A model generated the notes under the pieces. The model was not told where the DNA came from and searched no databases. It worked only from the letters and a program-made list of their open reading frames with translations. From positions 110,201,626 through 110,265,625 of the forward strand of contig NC_092859.1 of assembly GCF_032062135.1 (NCBI RefSeq): a stretch of 64,000 nt of DNA, in the 5' to 3' direction. How positions within the stretch are numbered: position 1 is the stretch's first letter; each line of letters begins with the position of its first letter. The translations under genes were made by a program, and so were the position numbers. Of this stretch, positions 11,101 to 21,857 are shown in pieces. The DNA comes from Pyxicephalus adspersus. Lineage: Eukaryota; Chordata; Amphibia; Anura; Pyxicephalidae.

Positions 11101-14013
11101 CAAAAAATTACAGTCACGGGAAACTATTTTTTATTGACACTGGATAACTAGCTAAATCTTGTTTTTAATGGAGTACTTGCTGTGTAATACCAATGTCATT
11201 TTGGGACAGGCTTTGATTATCCATATGTATTTCCTGTAATACAATTTAGTAAGATTGGTGTACTGGCCTTTTAGGGAACATAATGGTCCTCTCTGCAACC
11301 ATCCAACCAAGACTGGATGCTTGCTTTAGGTGTTTCATGTTCTGTTTCTTTTCATAAATCAGTAGCTTTAAAACCAATGTTAAATTATACAGGGATCAGA
11401 GGTAGCTGGCAGTAGGAGCAATTTTGATTTAAAATCCATTGATTGAAATAATGGATGTATTTTTTATACCAGTTTAGCTGTAATAATCAACAAAATGATT
11501 ATCTTTTATGTCTGCATCACTATAAAACACTTCTGTTGTTATTTAGCTTATTATTATGGAAAACGGAAAAAAATATCCAAACTACCAGCTGGAGAACCCA
11601 GGATAGACGACAACCAAACCAAACCAGTAAGAAGAAGAAAGAGAAGAAAATCAATTTTTGTACAGAAAAAGAGACGGACCTCAGTAGTTGATGTCAGTCC
11701 TGTTGGTTCAGCTGAGGTATGAATTATGAATAAAGCTCTGAATTCTTTTAAATCCACAAGTAAATATAGAGCATCTGCTACAATATGACTTTCCCAATTT
11801 AAATAAGTAAAAAAAAAAACGTTTAAACATTGGGTTTTTGTGTTCCAAGTTATAATGAACCATGTACTTTGTTAACAGGAGAGTGTTGAAGATGAAAAAG
11901 TGGAAGATGAAACGGGAAGCGAGGAAACAAGTTCTGAATTACGTGACGATCATACAGATACTTCTTCTGTTGAAGTTCCCCCTGTACGTCCACGAAGAGC
12001 TGTAACTTTAAGGAACAGCTTAGGTTCTGAAAAGCCACCAATGGTAGAGAGGGCCAGAAGAGTAAGGAAAACACGTTCCCTCTCTTATGCTGAAGAAGAC
12101 AAAGCAACAACTGGAAAAACTGTAAGATTTACTTCTAGTATATGGTACACTTTAGTAGGGACATGTATATGACTATTAGTAAGCAGTTTTATAAATTGAA
12201 GATCTCAGAAGTGAATAGAAATGTTGAGTCCACTGGTAAAAAGCCATAATGGAAAACCTAATTACATATCCACCATTGTATTTTTTCCCTCTGCAGAAAT
12301 ACAGCCTAGTAGCCTAGTTGCTTGATATTTAATGTTAGAATTTACTCTAAACATGTTTTTACCAAGATTATGTTGTTTAGGGTCCAGGCCTGGTTTAGTT
12401 GCACAATCTTTTGCTTAGTTCGCCCACAAAAAAACAGTTGTTTTGCATTATCTTTCTGGGCATTAAGACAGCAAAGTAATTAAAACAGAAATAATGAAAG
12501 CAAAACAATAATTTGCATGTTATGTTTCTTTGTATCTACAGGAAATTAAGCAGGAGGAGGAGGAGGAGGAATGTTTAATTCTAGAGAGTAACCCTTTGGA
12601 GTGGACAGTTACTGATGTGGTCAAGTTCATTAAGTCTACGGATTGTGCAGCATTAGCAAAAATCTTCCAAGAACAGGTATAAAAACACTTTCCTGGATAA
12701 AACGTTAGTAAACCCATAGTAAACCCACTTGAGTGTGGAACTGAACTCATGTTCTTTCTCACTGTGTTACCAACATCTTCTCTGCATCTTGGCTAGGCCA
12801 AAATGGGGTAACTTCAATGCATGCCAGCACCAAGGTGTGCCAAGAATGTTCACTGAGCTGTGCACGTGCAGCTCAGTGTGCATTCCAATGAAGATTGCAA
12901 ACAGGCATGTAGGTTTGTTTTAATGCAGTACAGACATAGAAAATCTTTTGTGCAGTAAAGTGTGCAATTTTCATGTTTGATGCCACTTTATTACAGCCAA
13001 TGCAACATCAATTTTTCTAGTCACAGAAAGTTTTTTTATTACCGCTATTGATCAACACCAGCATTGCCTGCTAAGGATAAAATACCCTTTTATAGCTTTG
13101 CAATATAAACAAAGTGTTAATACAAAATTGACACTCAAATAAATATTTTTGGTGCACACTTGGCCGAAGCAAACCTCAAATACGTCTGCAAGAAGTTGTG
13201 TTGAATGAGGCCATGTGTAGACTGGTGGTGAGGTTGTGATTTATTTACCACTTCCTCACTCCATTGAATCTCTTCTTTTAATGAGACACTAGATGTGGAG
13301 CCCCCATAGGGAATCAATGGGGCACCAGTGAGTGGTTCAATACTGCTGGCTGCCACTCATGGTGAAATATTTGAATACTGGTTACTGTAAGGACCACTGC
13401 AGCAGTGACTGTAACAAAGTGGCTGGCTGCGATTGGCAAGGTGCTAGCCACAGAAAGCTGCATGGTAAAGCCTGTTCCCTCTGCCACTCTGAACATAGCC
13501 TGATAGAAGGATTGTAGAATTTTTTTCTCTTAGTTTACCTTAACCAAAATAAAAAGTGATGTTATGAGTTTTAAAAAATCAAAGCAATAGAGAAAGAAAT
13601 TGAAACACAAAAGTGCTATCATCTTAATTTGTATTACTGTTAATCGGATTATTTTTATTAATATTATTATAGACTGTTATAATAATATTAACATATAGTC
13701 ATTGTTCAGATGACAAAGGCTTGTCCAGGACCAACATTTTTATAATGTATTTTCCATAAATAAAGTTTGGGAAGTACATATATACACAAGTCTGCCTATT
13801 GCGTCCTTTAAATTTAGGTGTGAAACACTTAAGGGTAAAACCCCTAAACATTTCTTTTCTGTTCATTTACAGGACATTGATGGACAAGCTCTGTTATTAT
13901 TGACTCTCCCGACTGTCCAAGAATGCATGGAGCTGAAGCTCGGCCCAGCCATTAAGCTGTGTCATCAAATAGAAAGAGTAAAAATGGCATTTTATGCACA
14001 ATATGCTAAATGA
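2095..14013 (+). CDS. SFMBT2: SFMBT2, 3' half of the coding region (8 exons, SLED and SAM domains)
   Basis: Spliced coding sequence: 2095-2171, 2421-2560, 4801-4910, 10798-10973, 11547-11716, 11879-12121, 12542-12676, 13873-14013. Every intron starts GT and ends AG and the frame is kept across all joins, giving about 396 residues to a TGA at 14011. SFMBT proteins are Polycomb-group chromatin factors: MBT repeats bind lower-methylated histone lysines, the SLED domain (DUF3588) is a DNA-binding fold described in SCML2, and the SAM domain mediates self or partner association. Drosophila Sfmbt works with the YY1 homologue Pho. Here the SLED domain is recognised by [20 protein letters not shown] and [13 protein letters not shown], and the SAM domain by [11 protein letters not shown] and [19 protein letters not shown]. 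The ending HQIERVK..FYAQYA fits SFMBT2 better than SFMBT1, which I recall as HHIERIKFAFYEQFA. The four MBT repeats and start codon are outside the window, so this is partial by position, not broken. Human SFMBT2 is about 894 residues from memory, so a little under half is here. Confidence 0.95.
2421..2560 (+). CDS. SFMBT2: SFMBT2 exon: N-terminal part of the SLED domain
   Basis: The acceptor is TTGTGCCTAG and the donor is GTACG. The 140-nt exon reads through [20 protein letters not shown] and [15 protein letters not shown], the highly conserved N-terminal half of the SLED (DUF3588) domain shared by SFMBT1, SFMBT2 and SCML2. It ends in phase 0 after GAG. The conserved cysteines (CC..., HRC, GKC) are all present. 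Confidence 0.95.
3340..3560. mobile_element. Foldback MITE copy 1, in SFMBT2 intron
   Basis: Two inverted arms face each other: the left arm includes GGCTGGAGAGGATACACTTT and GATCCAGCAAACCTG, and the right arm includes CAGGTTTGCTGGGTCACCCA and GGAGAGCTTTAATAAATCAG. The short centre contains AACATTTGCTAACAAGTAGC. The same structure occurs at 19401-19530 (right half only), 30980-31194 and 36044-36266. It is non-coding, so a non-autonomous DNA element. This copy has a diverged outer left end. Confidence 0.8.
4801..4910 (+). CDS. SFMBT2: SFMBT2 exon: middle of the SLED domain
   Basis: The acceptor is ATATGTGCAG and the donor is GTAAGC. It reads [20 protein letters not shown] then [16 protein letters not shown], typical of SLED. 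It ends with AA of a lysine codon completed by the first base of the exon at 10798. The downstream intron (5887 bp) is the largest in the window and hosts a SINE and a mariner. Confidence 0.95.
5060..5270 (-). repeat. tRNA-derived SINE (V-SINE-like), minus strand
   Basis: Read on the minus strand from 5270, the head starts GGCAGCGTGGTGGCTCAGAG, with an A-box-like GTGGCTCAGAGGTAG and a B-box-like GGTTTGAATCT. The conserved core TGGAGTTTGCAGGTTCTTCC and TTTCCTCCCACATCCC follow. This arrangement is typical of vertebrate V-SINE-type elements. It lies antisense within an SFMBT2 intron. Target-site duplications were not identified. The left boundary is approximate. Confidence 0.7.
5411..6678 (-). 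mobile_element. Mariner transposon, near full length, inserted in SFMBT2 intron
   Basis: The terminal inverted repeats are CGAGGGGGTGCTGAGAAGTT at 5411 and its near-complement ending CAGCACCCCCTCG at 6678. They are flanked by TA on both sides (5409-5410 and 6679-6680), the mariner target duplication. The length of 1268 bp is the normal mariner size, so it is complete in outline. The transposase inside is on the minus strand, opposite SFMBT2 transcription, and is inactivated. Confidence 0.92.
5479..6485 (-). pseudogene. Mariner transposase pseudogene
   Basis: Minus-strand fragments match the mariner transposase (D,D34D cut-and-paste family). They are [20 protein letters not shown] with [10 protein letters not shown] (N-terminal helix-turn-helix region), TEDET then [19 protein letters not shown] (first catalytic Asp), [31 protein letters not shown], a QDN motif (second Asp, in another frame) and [11 protein letters not shown] (third Asp). 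The C-terminus [14 protein letters not shown] ends at 5479. Damage includes a TAG replacing Trp right after TEDET (6023-6025), a frameshift near 5940, another near 5752, one near 6320, and one near the N-terminus (about 6470). No functional transposase could be made. All three catalytic aspartates are still legible. Confidence 0.9.
6681..10797 (+). other. SFMBT2 intron remainder
   Basis: No exon with family signature, RNA gene or complete transposon was recognised. The content is AT-rich with short open frames only. The branch and acceptor region before 10798 is ordinary. Confidence 0.55.
10798..10973 (+). CDS. SFMBT2: SFMBT2 exon: C-terminal part of the SLED domain
   Basis: The acceptor is GTCGCCTGCAG and the donor is GTGAGTA. 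It reads [40 protein letters not shown] and [18 protein letters not shown]. This is the C-terminal half of the SLED domain, with the conserved cysteine set. It ends with the first base of a threonine codon completed by the next exon (A/CT). Confidence 0.95.
11547..11716 (+). CDS. SFMBT2: SFMBT2 exon: basic nuclear-localisation-like segment
   Basis: The acceptor is TTATTTAG and the donor is GTATGA. It begins [18 protein letters not shown], following the SLED domain, then contains [10 protein letters not shown] and QKKRRTS. These arginine/lysine clusters resemble bipartite nuclear localisation signals. It ends in phase 0 after SPVGSAE. The join to the previous exon restores TYYYGKRKK, as expected for the family. 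Confidence 0.93.
11879..12121 (+). CDS. SFMBT2: SFMBT2 exon: acidic then basic linker before SAM
   Basis: The acceptor is TTGTTAACAG and the donor is GTAAGA. The 81 codons start with an acidic, serine-rich part ([20 protein letters not shown]) and continue with basic motifs ([20 protein letters not shown]). This is an intrinsically disordered linker between SLED and SAM. The frame stays open into the intron for about 50 nt, so a retained-intron form would end at about 12172. Confidence 0.9.
12542..12676 (+). CDS. SFMBT2: SFMBT2 exon: poly-glutamate tract and start of SAM
   Basis: The acceptor is GTATCTACAG and the donor is GTATAA. It begins [18 protein letters not shown], encoded by a GAG repeat that could vary in length, then [20 protein letters not shown] and AKIFQEQ, helices 1-2 of a SAM domain. 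It ends in phase 0 after CAG. Confidence 0.95.
13873..14013 (+). CDS. SFMBT2: SFMBT2 terminal coding exon: end of SAM and stop
   Basis: The acceptor is CATTTACAG. It reads [20 protein letters not shown] and [20 protein letters not shown], finishing YAQYAK and TGA. This is the C-terminal SAM helix block. The protein ends immediately after the domain, as in other SFMBT proteins. Confidence 0.96.
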   Translation, partial: DIDGQALLLLTLPTVQECMELKLGPAIKLCHQIERVKMAFYAQYAK

Positions 14014-14410
14014 ATCCCCCTTTCTGCCATAACCAATTGATCATACCTGTTCAGGTAAAAGCACGTGTTTTACAAAAACAGATAAAAATATATAAAAAAG
14101 GTTCCTGCTTTCCACAGAAACAAATTTATAATATTGCCATATTTCCAAATAGCTATGATCAGTCTGCTACAGAAAACTTTCTATCCTAAAAAAATTTCTA
14201 ATATACCAAATGTTTTTTTTGTCTTATTTGCCTGACTTTGGATAACATGGCAAATATTTTGGCACTTCTGACCTTTTAGAAAATGTTGTAATCTTTCATA
14301 TTGAAAGCGTGTAGTAACTTTTACCCTGATCTGTGGCTTAAAATGAAAGCTTCAATATAGCAGCCCCCTTTTTATTATCTTTGTAATTTTAATACCAATC
14401 AATAGAAAAA

Positions 14411-14416
14411 AATAAA
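14411..14416 (+). terminator. SFMBT2: Candidate proximal polyadenylation signal
   Basis: AATAAA lies about 400 bases after the SFMBT2 stop, in an A-rich context followed by CT/TG-rich sequence. It could give a short transcript form. There is no direct evidence that it is used. Confidence 0.3.
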
Positions 14417-17254
14417 GCCTCTCTCTGCTGGAGAGGTCTATATTTCACTGCAGAGTAATAAATTTTAGAAGGCTTTGCTTGCAGTTAAAATGCCACTAAG
14501 CTATAAACCTAGACAGTGTGTACATCGTTAGCCGAGTGATTGAAGGATGTGCTAACATCAGGCATAATAATGGGACCACAGTACAAACAGTTGTTATTGC
14601 TACTGCTCTCATTGTAATAGTTCATTGTGACAAATCGGATCCCTTTTAGAAAATAAATTGCTTAAGAGACAGCCATTATTTCCAGCCTTGATGTAATTTT
14701 CTTTTTTGCCCGATAACACAGATCCACGTCAAATGTCAATGCAGTTTAGGATTTCCGTATAGCGCCATGTCAATTGCCTTCAAATCTCTAGGATTTTGTG
14801 TTGGTACTCTGGTCAATAAATAGATGCCTAAACTTACATTTGTTTTATTCACTTTTATATCATGTTTGGGAAATAGTATTTAGCCATGCTGGAACAGGAG
14901 AGAATAGCACATTTGAGCAATTTGGCATTTATATATAATTTTGGAAAATGAGGGTATTGTGCACTAAAGACTGCACAGACTGTACAGACCAAATACTTTT
15001 TATGCATGTCTATACTCCAGATGGGAATAATCTACTTTGTTCCCAAAGCATTTTTGTTGGAAATGTGCTAAATGTCTTAATTAAAAGGCAGTAGAGTTTA
15101 GCAGCCACAGACCCATTTATTTGATATAATAGAAAACCAAAAAATATTCCATCAGCTGTACAAACAGCTTTGTTTACAAAATGTAAAACCTTAAGGCCTA
15201 TTAAAAATATATTGAAAGATGAGCTTCCCAAAAGCTGATTTTTTATGTTTCACTTTGTCCAGTTTATAAAATAAATTTGTAGGGGCTACATCCTCCAACT
15301 GAGATGCCCAAAAGTGGTCCCAAAGTCAAGCTAGCAAGAGGCTAGGCTTCATGTGTTGATTTTGTAGTTCTTGGCTTCTGCTTGAATGTTGTCACCTTTA
15401 AGCTGTTTCTCCATAATCATTTTCCTATTTTTTTGAGCTGCCATGCAATATAATTGGTGGCTTTACTGTGTACAATGTGCAGGAAATACATTTATGAATC
15501 ACTATTTCCTGTGCATGTACATACCATCTGCTGTTAGTTCTTTCTTTAATAACAAGAACATGATGAAGAGAATCCATGAGCGAGGTGGTCACGTGAACAC
15601 ATATCCTATAAATGCTTTGCTTTTTGCTTTGCTTATATTGTTAGATTATACAGTCTGGGGAAAGAGTGATATAAGAAATAGTTTACTAAATTATGTCTTG
15701 TTGTATTTTGTTATTTAGTTGCCATATGGCATCTGGAATGCCATCAAGAGTTCTTTCAGGCTGACCAATCATTCTTATTTCTTCTTATATTACAATAATA
15801 GCACATATTGCTATAAATCATACAATGATGCCCCATGATGCAATGCAGGCTTGGTATTTTTAAGTGTTCTGTTATGGTAATTTAAAACAGAAATGGTTAT
15901 ATGTGGTCCAGTGTCCAACATCATTATACAGAAATATGTATAATGCACGTCTGACCATTGCTGCCTGACCTATAACAAAGCTTAGATCTGTGCATGATTA
16001 AAAAATACATTTATACACTTAAGAACCATTTTTTGCCAGAATACTTTTATTAAAAGGGATTAGTGTGTGTTACTCAAACACACAAATGATAATTCCACTT
16101 AGTTTAAGGAACAAGGGGAGACTGCTGACTTCAGCCATCCAATCACTTGCAATCAAAAGTCATATCTATTTACATTTTCTTTCTTGTGATTGGGTATTCT
16201 TTGTAAAGTTAACTTACACCAGATTCACTAAGCTAAGTAAATTATCCTAAATCACTTTGATAAGTGAACAGTCTAAATACGTGGTAATCAACCCCTTTGT
16301 AATTAAATAAAATTAAATAATGCATGGGTGAATCACATTTTGAATAAATTTATTTTTAAGTTGAAATCCACAAAATTTTGCAAAATTATATAGCAAGGTA
16401 AACATGGTGTAACTATTACCTGTCTATACAAGGGTGTTACTAAAACCTAAGCGGACCATGTGCTTGCTCTGGGACCAGAATTGTCTACTGACACTGTGAT
16501 TTCTGCAGGTAGCAGTATTGCTTGGTTTTTATGATTTTGAATAATTGCTTAGCTTTGTTACAGATCAGACACTTTCTACAGGGTTGGCAGTATACATTCC
16601 GATTAGATAAATGTGGGTAAACCTGAATTCAATATGTATTGGCTTGCTTGTATTTTAATTCAGTTACTCCACAAACTGCTAGTTACATTTAAAGTTTAAA
16701 GTTTTTTTAACTTTTAATTAATTTTTGTGCTTCACATATCTAGCTCCTCTGTAAAAATAGATTTGCTAATATACATTGGGATATATTTAACACATTTTAC
16801 TTAGCTCAGTGAAGCTGTTTCCTCTTTAGCCTACCTATCAAGTACTAAGAAAATTCCTGATTGAGAACACAGATTCACTTGGCTATGTGAAAAGAAAATC
16901 TTTTAGTAAATCGTCCCCTCTTTCCATTAATAAGCTGAGCTCAGCAAAAACAAATTTCCTCTACAATAATTTTCTTCCATTAACACCATTGTATGTTGCA
17001 GTATCTAAGTGTCAAACATATGTGTCAAAATGCACATAGGGCATTCAAATTTTATAGTATAAGCTTAAAGCAAAAGTTACTTGCTAGGAATAAAACTTTT
17101 AAATTGGTAGTCAGTGGAAACATGCCCCATCACAAAGGTTAGAATAAAGATTAGAAGATTACCTTAATAGTCAAGTAAAAACATTATTAGAGTCATGCAG
17201 CTGCTTTAACAAGTGTTGTTGGCTTCAGAACTATGCAGGCATCAAATGGCATCA

Positions 17255-17345
17255 AGATCAATCAGCCACAGTTAGAGGGAGCCCTAGCAACCTCTGGAAG
17301 AAACTTTGAGTGTCCATGGAACCCTGATTGAGACTGGCTGGTATA
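17255..17345 (-). repeat. hAT-like MITE fragment
   Basis: The segment containing AGCAACCTCTGG and GGAACCCTGATTGAGACTGG matches the one at 27965-28035 (AGCAACCTCTAAGG, GAAACCTTGGTTGAGAATAG). Read on the minus strand both start with a CAG-containing TCAACC(A)GGGTTCC-like end, reminiscent of hAT terminal repeats. It is short and diverged. Confidence 0.45.
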
Positions 17346-18460
17346 CATAAAAAATCTCTAAGAATTATATTTCTAAAATGATTTTTAGAAATACTGCCAC
17401 TGCCAACAACACACAAATAATTTAGTATGTACAAGGTTACACTACTCTCATAAAACAATATAAACAGAACATTATTCCATCGACAATTATCCTATTTTAT
17501 TTTTTCTGCTGATACAAAGAAATATCTCAGCATGTGAAAAAATTAACTAGACACCAGGCAGCCAAATACAACTTTGGCACTTCTAAAATAGTGAATTAGC
17601 AAACATCCATCTCATTTAACAGAGAGATGGCATTATTTACTCTATACTGCGCTGACATTTGGAATTTTGGCTGCAGGAACTGAGCATAAATTTAGTTACT
17701 GCACAAACCGGACACTATTATTCACTTCATGAGATGTTTTTTTCCATTTCATTTGAAAGGGCTGTATTTTGTAAAGAGGTAGCAGCTCTAAAACCTGCTC
17801 TCATAATTTTAACACTTTGTGAATCTGAAAAGTACTGCATGGCAGTGATTAGCTGAGCAAAGAATATCTGGAATAGGTATCCAGGTTTTAAATTATGAAA
17901 TGGTGACTTGAAGGATCTTGTAAAGCCGCATATATATATATATGCAGGATGATGTATTCACACTTTAAATTAAAAGGATATTATAAATTACTGACAGACC
18001 TGTGAATTAAAAAAAAAAGCACAAGAGTGCTTTTGTAAAAGGAGTAGGAGTCCGAGGTAACTTCATATATATCTGTGAGCTGGGGGATTAGATATGTTAT
18101 TTTTACATGTCATAAGTACTCCCAAGGAATACTGAAGTGATGACATATGTAAGACCAGTACAAAGATGTCATTCGCAGGAGTTTGTAGATGTAGTTAATG
18201 TAACTTTTGTGTTAAAAAGAAACAGCCTGCTATCTAAGCTTTTTACCATTCCAACAGTTTGTAAAAGTTGTTTAATATGGATTTCTCTTTATTCTTTTTT
18301 TTTAATCTTTGGGCAAGGGCATGCTGTTGTTTTCTGTAATATTGCATTATGTACATAGGTTTTTTCATGTATATAAGTAAAAATCTATTTACAGAGTTTA
18401 TTTTAATTTGTATTAAAATGTCAACCCTTTCTACTTGAACAACTTGTAAACCACCATGTT

Positions 18461-18466
18461 AATAAA
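18461..18466 (+). terminator. SFMBT2: Candidate distal polyadenylation signal of SFMBT2
   Basis: Canonical AATAAA, followed within 20-40 bases by a T-rich and TG-containing stretch. It sits about 4.4 kb after the stop codon, just before the first repeat of the intergenic region. It was chosen over other hexamers by position only. Confidence 0.45.
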
Positions 18467-18494
18467 GTCCTCTTATTTAAACAAGCATCGGTTC

Positions 18495-18570
18495 TTGGTT
18501 ATTATTATTATAATAATATTAAACAGAATTTATATAGCGCCAACATTTTACGCAGCGTTGTAGATTGGTT
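18495..18570. repeat. Dispersed repeat fragment (ATTTATATAGCGCCAACA type)
   Basis: A TTATTATTATAATAATATT run is followed by TTTATATAGCGCCAACATTT and TACGCAGCGTTGTA. From memory this motif is very common in frog genomic sequence. I cannot assign a superfamily from this piece alone. Confidence 0.45.
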
Positions 18571-19059
18571 CTTTGGGGTGTGAATTTTGTTTGGAAATTA
18601 TTTTTTGAGTTGTGCTCAGTTATGGCATAAAATATTATAAATATTGTATTACAAGTACACTTTATAGGGAAATACCAGGAAAATTATATGATTTGTAAAT
18701 GAGACCAATATTCATACCCAAATATGTTTATATATATTTCACATTGTACAGCCTAAAAAGTGTTTTCGTTTTCTCTGTAACAATCACTCTGTTAAGCACA
18801 ACACAAAATTCTCAATATAAACCCACATCAGTGCTGCAACACGTGTTCTGGGAACAAAGTTCCGCAAAGCCTCACATTGCTGTAGTGCATGCATCATCCC
18901 AATGCAATACTGTGACCTATAAATAGTTGGCCTTTTTGTGGAATGGTTTTTCAAAGTACTGTTTGTTCTTCAAGAGAAAAAAAAAGAACTAAGCATTCAG
19001 GTAACTAGGCTCCTTTCAAATGCTTTACTCTGTCTTTTCCTTTTTTTTTTTGCTTTATA

Positions 19060-19400
19060 NNNNNNNNNNNNNNNNNNNNNNNNNNNNNNNNNNNNNNNNN
19101 NNNNNNNNNNNNNNNNNNNNNNNNNNNNNNNNNNNNNNNNNNNNNNNNNNNNNNNNNNNNNNNNNNNNNNNNNNNNNNNNNNNNNNNNNNNNNNNNNNNN
19201 NNNNNNNNNNNNNNNNNNNNNNNNNNNNNNNNNNNNNNNNNNNNNNNNNNNNNNNNNNNNNNNNNNNNNNNNNNNNNNNNNNNNNNNNNNNNNNNNNNNN
19301 NNNNNNNNNNNNNNNNNNNNNNNNNNNNNNNNNNNNNNNNNNNNNNNNNNNNNNNNNNNNNNNNNNNNNNNNNNNNNNNNNNNNNNNNNNNNNNNNNNNN
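19060..19400. other. Assembly gap (N run, 341 positions)
   Basis: A run of N. The right flank is the right half of the foldback MITE, so the missing sequence probably includes the left half of that MITE. Any reading frame drawn across this gap is an artefact. Confidence 0.99.
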
Positions 19401-19530
19401 TGGAATAGATAGTCATTTGCTATTTGTTAGCACATGTTTTCTATCCCGGAGCAGGTTTCATGGATCACACAGATTCAGTGATGAAAGTGTATATTCTCCA
19501 GCCTTGAAGAGCTTTAATAAATCAGACCCA
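19401..19530. mobile_element. Foldback MITE copy 2, right half only
   Basis: CTATCCCGGAGCAGGTTTCA, then GTGATGAAAGTGTAT and GAAGAGCTTTAATAAATCAG, matches the right arm of the copies at 3340, 30980 and 36044. The left arm would fall inside the N gap. Confidence 0.7.
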
Positions 19531-20890
19531 GTATGTACAGGTTGTGCATGCTGAAATGTGCTGCAGCTTTAAGCTGTGTTTTCCGCAAGTTATCTCTTAT
19601 GCATACCAAAGAGGCATGAAGAAAGTGTAGCAAAACACTTCCCTAGGGGGACACGGAATGCCCACCATTAGAGAATACACCATCACACTTCAATTAACAA
19701 TATTAAAACATTTTATGACCATAATGTATAACAGTCCTCACCCTTATATGCCACTCTAAAAAAAGACAAAGCTGAGCGTGACAGGCATATTTGTAGAATT
19801 GTATAGCGGAATATACAGAGCATGGTTGCTTAGCAACCAAGAAAGTCTGTGTTAAGTGAACGCTGTACTAACTCTATATTCCTTACTTAAAAACTACCTA
19901 CAGTGTAAAGGTCAGCAACCTCATGGAGACTGGAATTAAGTTGAACTATTAACTGGACAAACACACTGAAGGGCCTCTCTTGTATGGTGATTAGAGTACA
20001 TATTGTTCTGTCAAACCAAGCATGAATCATTCATTTAGCCCTAAAGCCTGCTGTTCCTCTCCGCACTGAAAAATTGTCATTTACTTCTTGGCAAATAGCG
20101 TAACCAGTCTCCTAGTGACTGATAGGCTTGTAAAATGTTGATTATGGAATGAGATACAAAGCAAAATCATGTTTTACCTCTGTGTTTGAAGTCCTATTTA
20201 ACCTGTAAGCAGCGTGTCACACTTCTCAGTATGAAAATAATGATGAGAACAAATTGAAAAGCATTATTAGATATAAAGGTGACTCAAACTCCAAGAGAAG
20301 TTACAGAAAATTCTAGTCTAGTTTTCATTAAAAGTACAGTATGTGTACATTTTAAGTGTAAATACTAAGAATGAACTTTTTAATTTTTTTCTACGCTGGT
20401 AAATATGAAATTGAAAGTGTTTTTCAGAAATCTAGAGCTGTCCTGTGACCCATTGTTGTGTCGTTATCAGTTAATACTGTGGACTACAAGTACCCCTCCC
20501 AGCTTTTAGGAGAACTGTGTATGGGTGTCCAAGGGTGACAAAAAATCTCCTTCACAGTTACAGTACAGTGGGTGAGTATTGTCACCCCAGGACAGATGCT
20601 GTGTTATTGACAGGATAACCAGGTAAAAAATGAAGGAAAAAAATTGGAGTTTACATATTAAGGGACTTGCAAGGTTGGATATACAGAATTCTTGTTTTTG
20701 AATGTGGTAGTAGAGGGTTTTTTTGAAAATCTGTGAGCCCAAGTCATAAAATTGTTCCTGAAATGGATACCAACTAGACATTATAAACCAAGATGTCATC
20801 AAAGCCATAAAATAACAAACAAAGGCCAAGTAAAAATAACAAAAATAGTTGTTTAATTTCAAGTATCCAATTAATTTTGTTCAGACTAAA
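19531..20890. other. Intergenic sequence without recognised gene
   Basis: AT-rich. The stretch at about 20580-20640 (GACAGGATAACCAGG) resembles, in reverse orientation, 42535-42590, so a dispersed repeat fragment is likely. No coding signature was seen. Confidence 0.5.
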
Positions 20891-21217
20891 GCTACGTACA
20901 CACGTCAGATTTTTATCGCCCGATAATCGGCATCGGCCAATTATCGGGCGAAAATCTGCCGTATGTAGTCGGTGTCGTCCATCGTCCGGACGACCGACCT
21001 GCCGGATCCACGGACTATGGACGACAGCCGATCCTAATGAAAGGGAAGGGGAGAGCGCGCAGCAGGGTGCCGCTCCGTCGCTCTCCCCCTCCCCTCTCCA
21101 TAGAGCATGAACGGTGCTGTATGTACAGCACCGTTCATGCATCGTGCACTCCCTTGTCGTTGGAAAGGATCGTGAAAGATCCTTTCCAACGACAAAAATT
21201 GGAAGTGTGTACGCAGC
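20891..21217. mobile_element. Multi-hairpin MITE, copy A
   Basis: The ends are GCTACGTACACACGTCAGAT and its imperfect inverse ending GTGTACGCAGC, about 24 bp of terminal inverted repeat. Inside are five consecutive hairpins: 20906-20958 (ATCGCCCGATAAT arms), 20968-21032 (GTCGTCCAT arms), about 21039-21098 (GGGGAGAGCG/CGCTCTCCCC arms), 21105-21140 (almost perfect, GCATGAACGGTGCTGTA arm) and 21154-21195 (TTGTCGTTGGAAAGGATC arm). There is no coding sequence. The flanks are CTAAA and TTTAG, symmetrical but not an exact TTAA. Copy B is at 59954-60282. Much higher GC than its surroundings. Confidence 0.88.
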
Positions 21218-21857
21218 TTTAGGTGTATTTTATGGGCACTTATGGTTAAACACCAGGTAACTGGGAGTGGTAACAGGCTATAAACATTTAGTTTGTTCAA
21301 GTGTTTGCAAAAGCCTAATCAGTTTCTTTTTTTAAACAGAAGGTAAGGTAAAAAATTAACAAAAATGGGGAATGAGGAAGGCTGGGTGAGGTAAGGGTAG
21401 AAAAGATAAATGGGCAAGGGTCAAAAGATGATGTCCACCAGAAACATAATGTCAATTTCTGAGCAAAGCATAGTCAAAAGTTCTAGGACAAGGGAATTCA
21501 ATTCAGCGTGCACAGAAAATTCTAATATTTACTAGTTATACTTGCTAAAGTTTCTTGTTAATAAATTAGACACTCTTAGCTGAATCTAAACATTGGGATG
21601 TCTATGTCCTTGCTATGGTTTGCTTAGCAGCACTGAAAACCTGAAAAAAAGCTTGAAAAAGTCCTTGAAGCCTCCAAATAAAAGTGCTTCCTATGTTGTG
21701 GGCTGCAAGCTAAGATTTAAAACCAATTATAACAGTAAACCATGGACTAATAATGTTGGGCATGTAAACAGGTTTGCCATATGTAGGACCATCATAGAGC
21801 CTTAAAGAGGGGTAAGGTACAGATGTAACAAAATCTTATACGTGTATGGAAATGTAA

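Larger units (their letters stand above)
14014..18488 (+). other. SFMBT2: Probable SFMBT2 3' untranslated region
   Basis: AT-rich, mostly repeat-free sequence follows the stop and has no supportable coding frame. Several AATAAA hexamers occur (14411, 14815 and others). The strongest distal candidate is at 18461. Repeats become common just beyond it, and long 3' UTRs are usual for SFMBT genes. At 17255-17345 there is a piece of a repeat also seen at 27960-28035. The end point is inferred. Shorter forms ending near 14430 are possible. Confidence 0.55.

Noticed and set aside
11900..12172. 90-codon frame starting inside an SFMBT2 exon
   Set aside because: It is the SFMBT2 exon 11879-12121 read into the following intron; the clear donor at 12122 and the next exon show it is spliced.
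18938..19416. Apparent long open frames on both strands
   Set aside because: They run through the N gap, so their length has no meaning.
20774..21300. Several overlapping open frames repeated at 60004-60338
   Set aside because: They lie inside the two copies of the multi-hairpin MITE, are open on both strands because of GC content, and have no domain.
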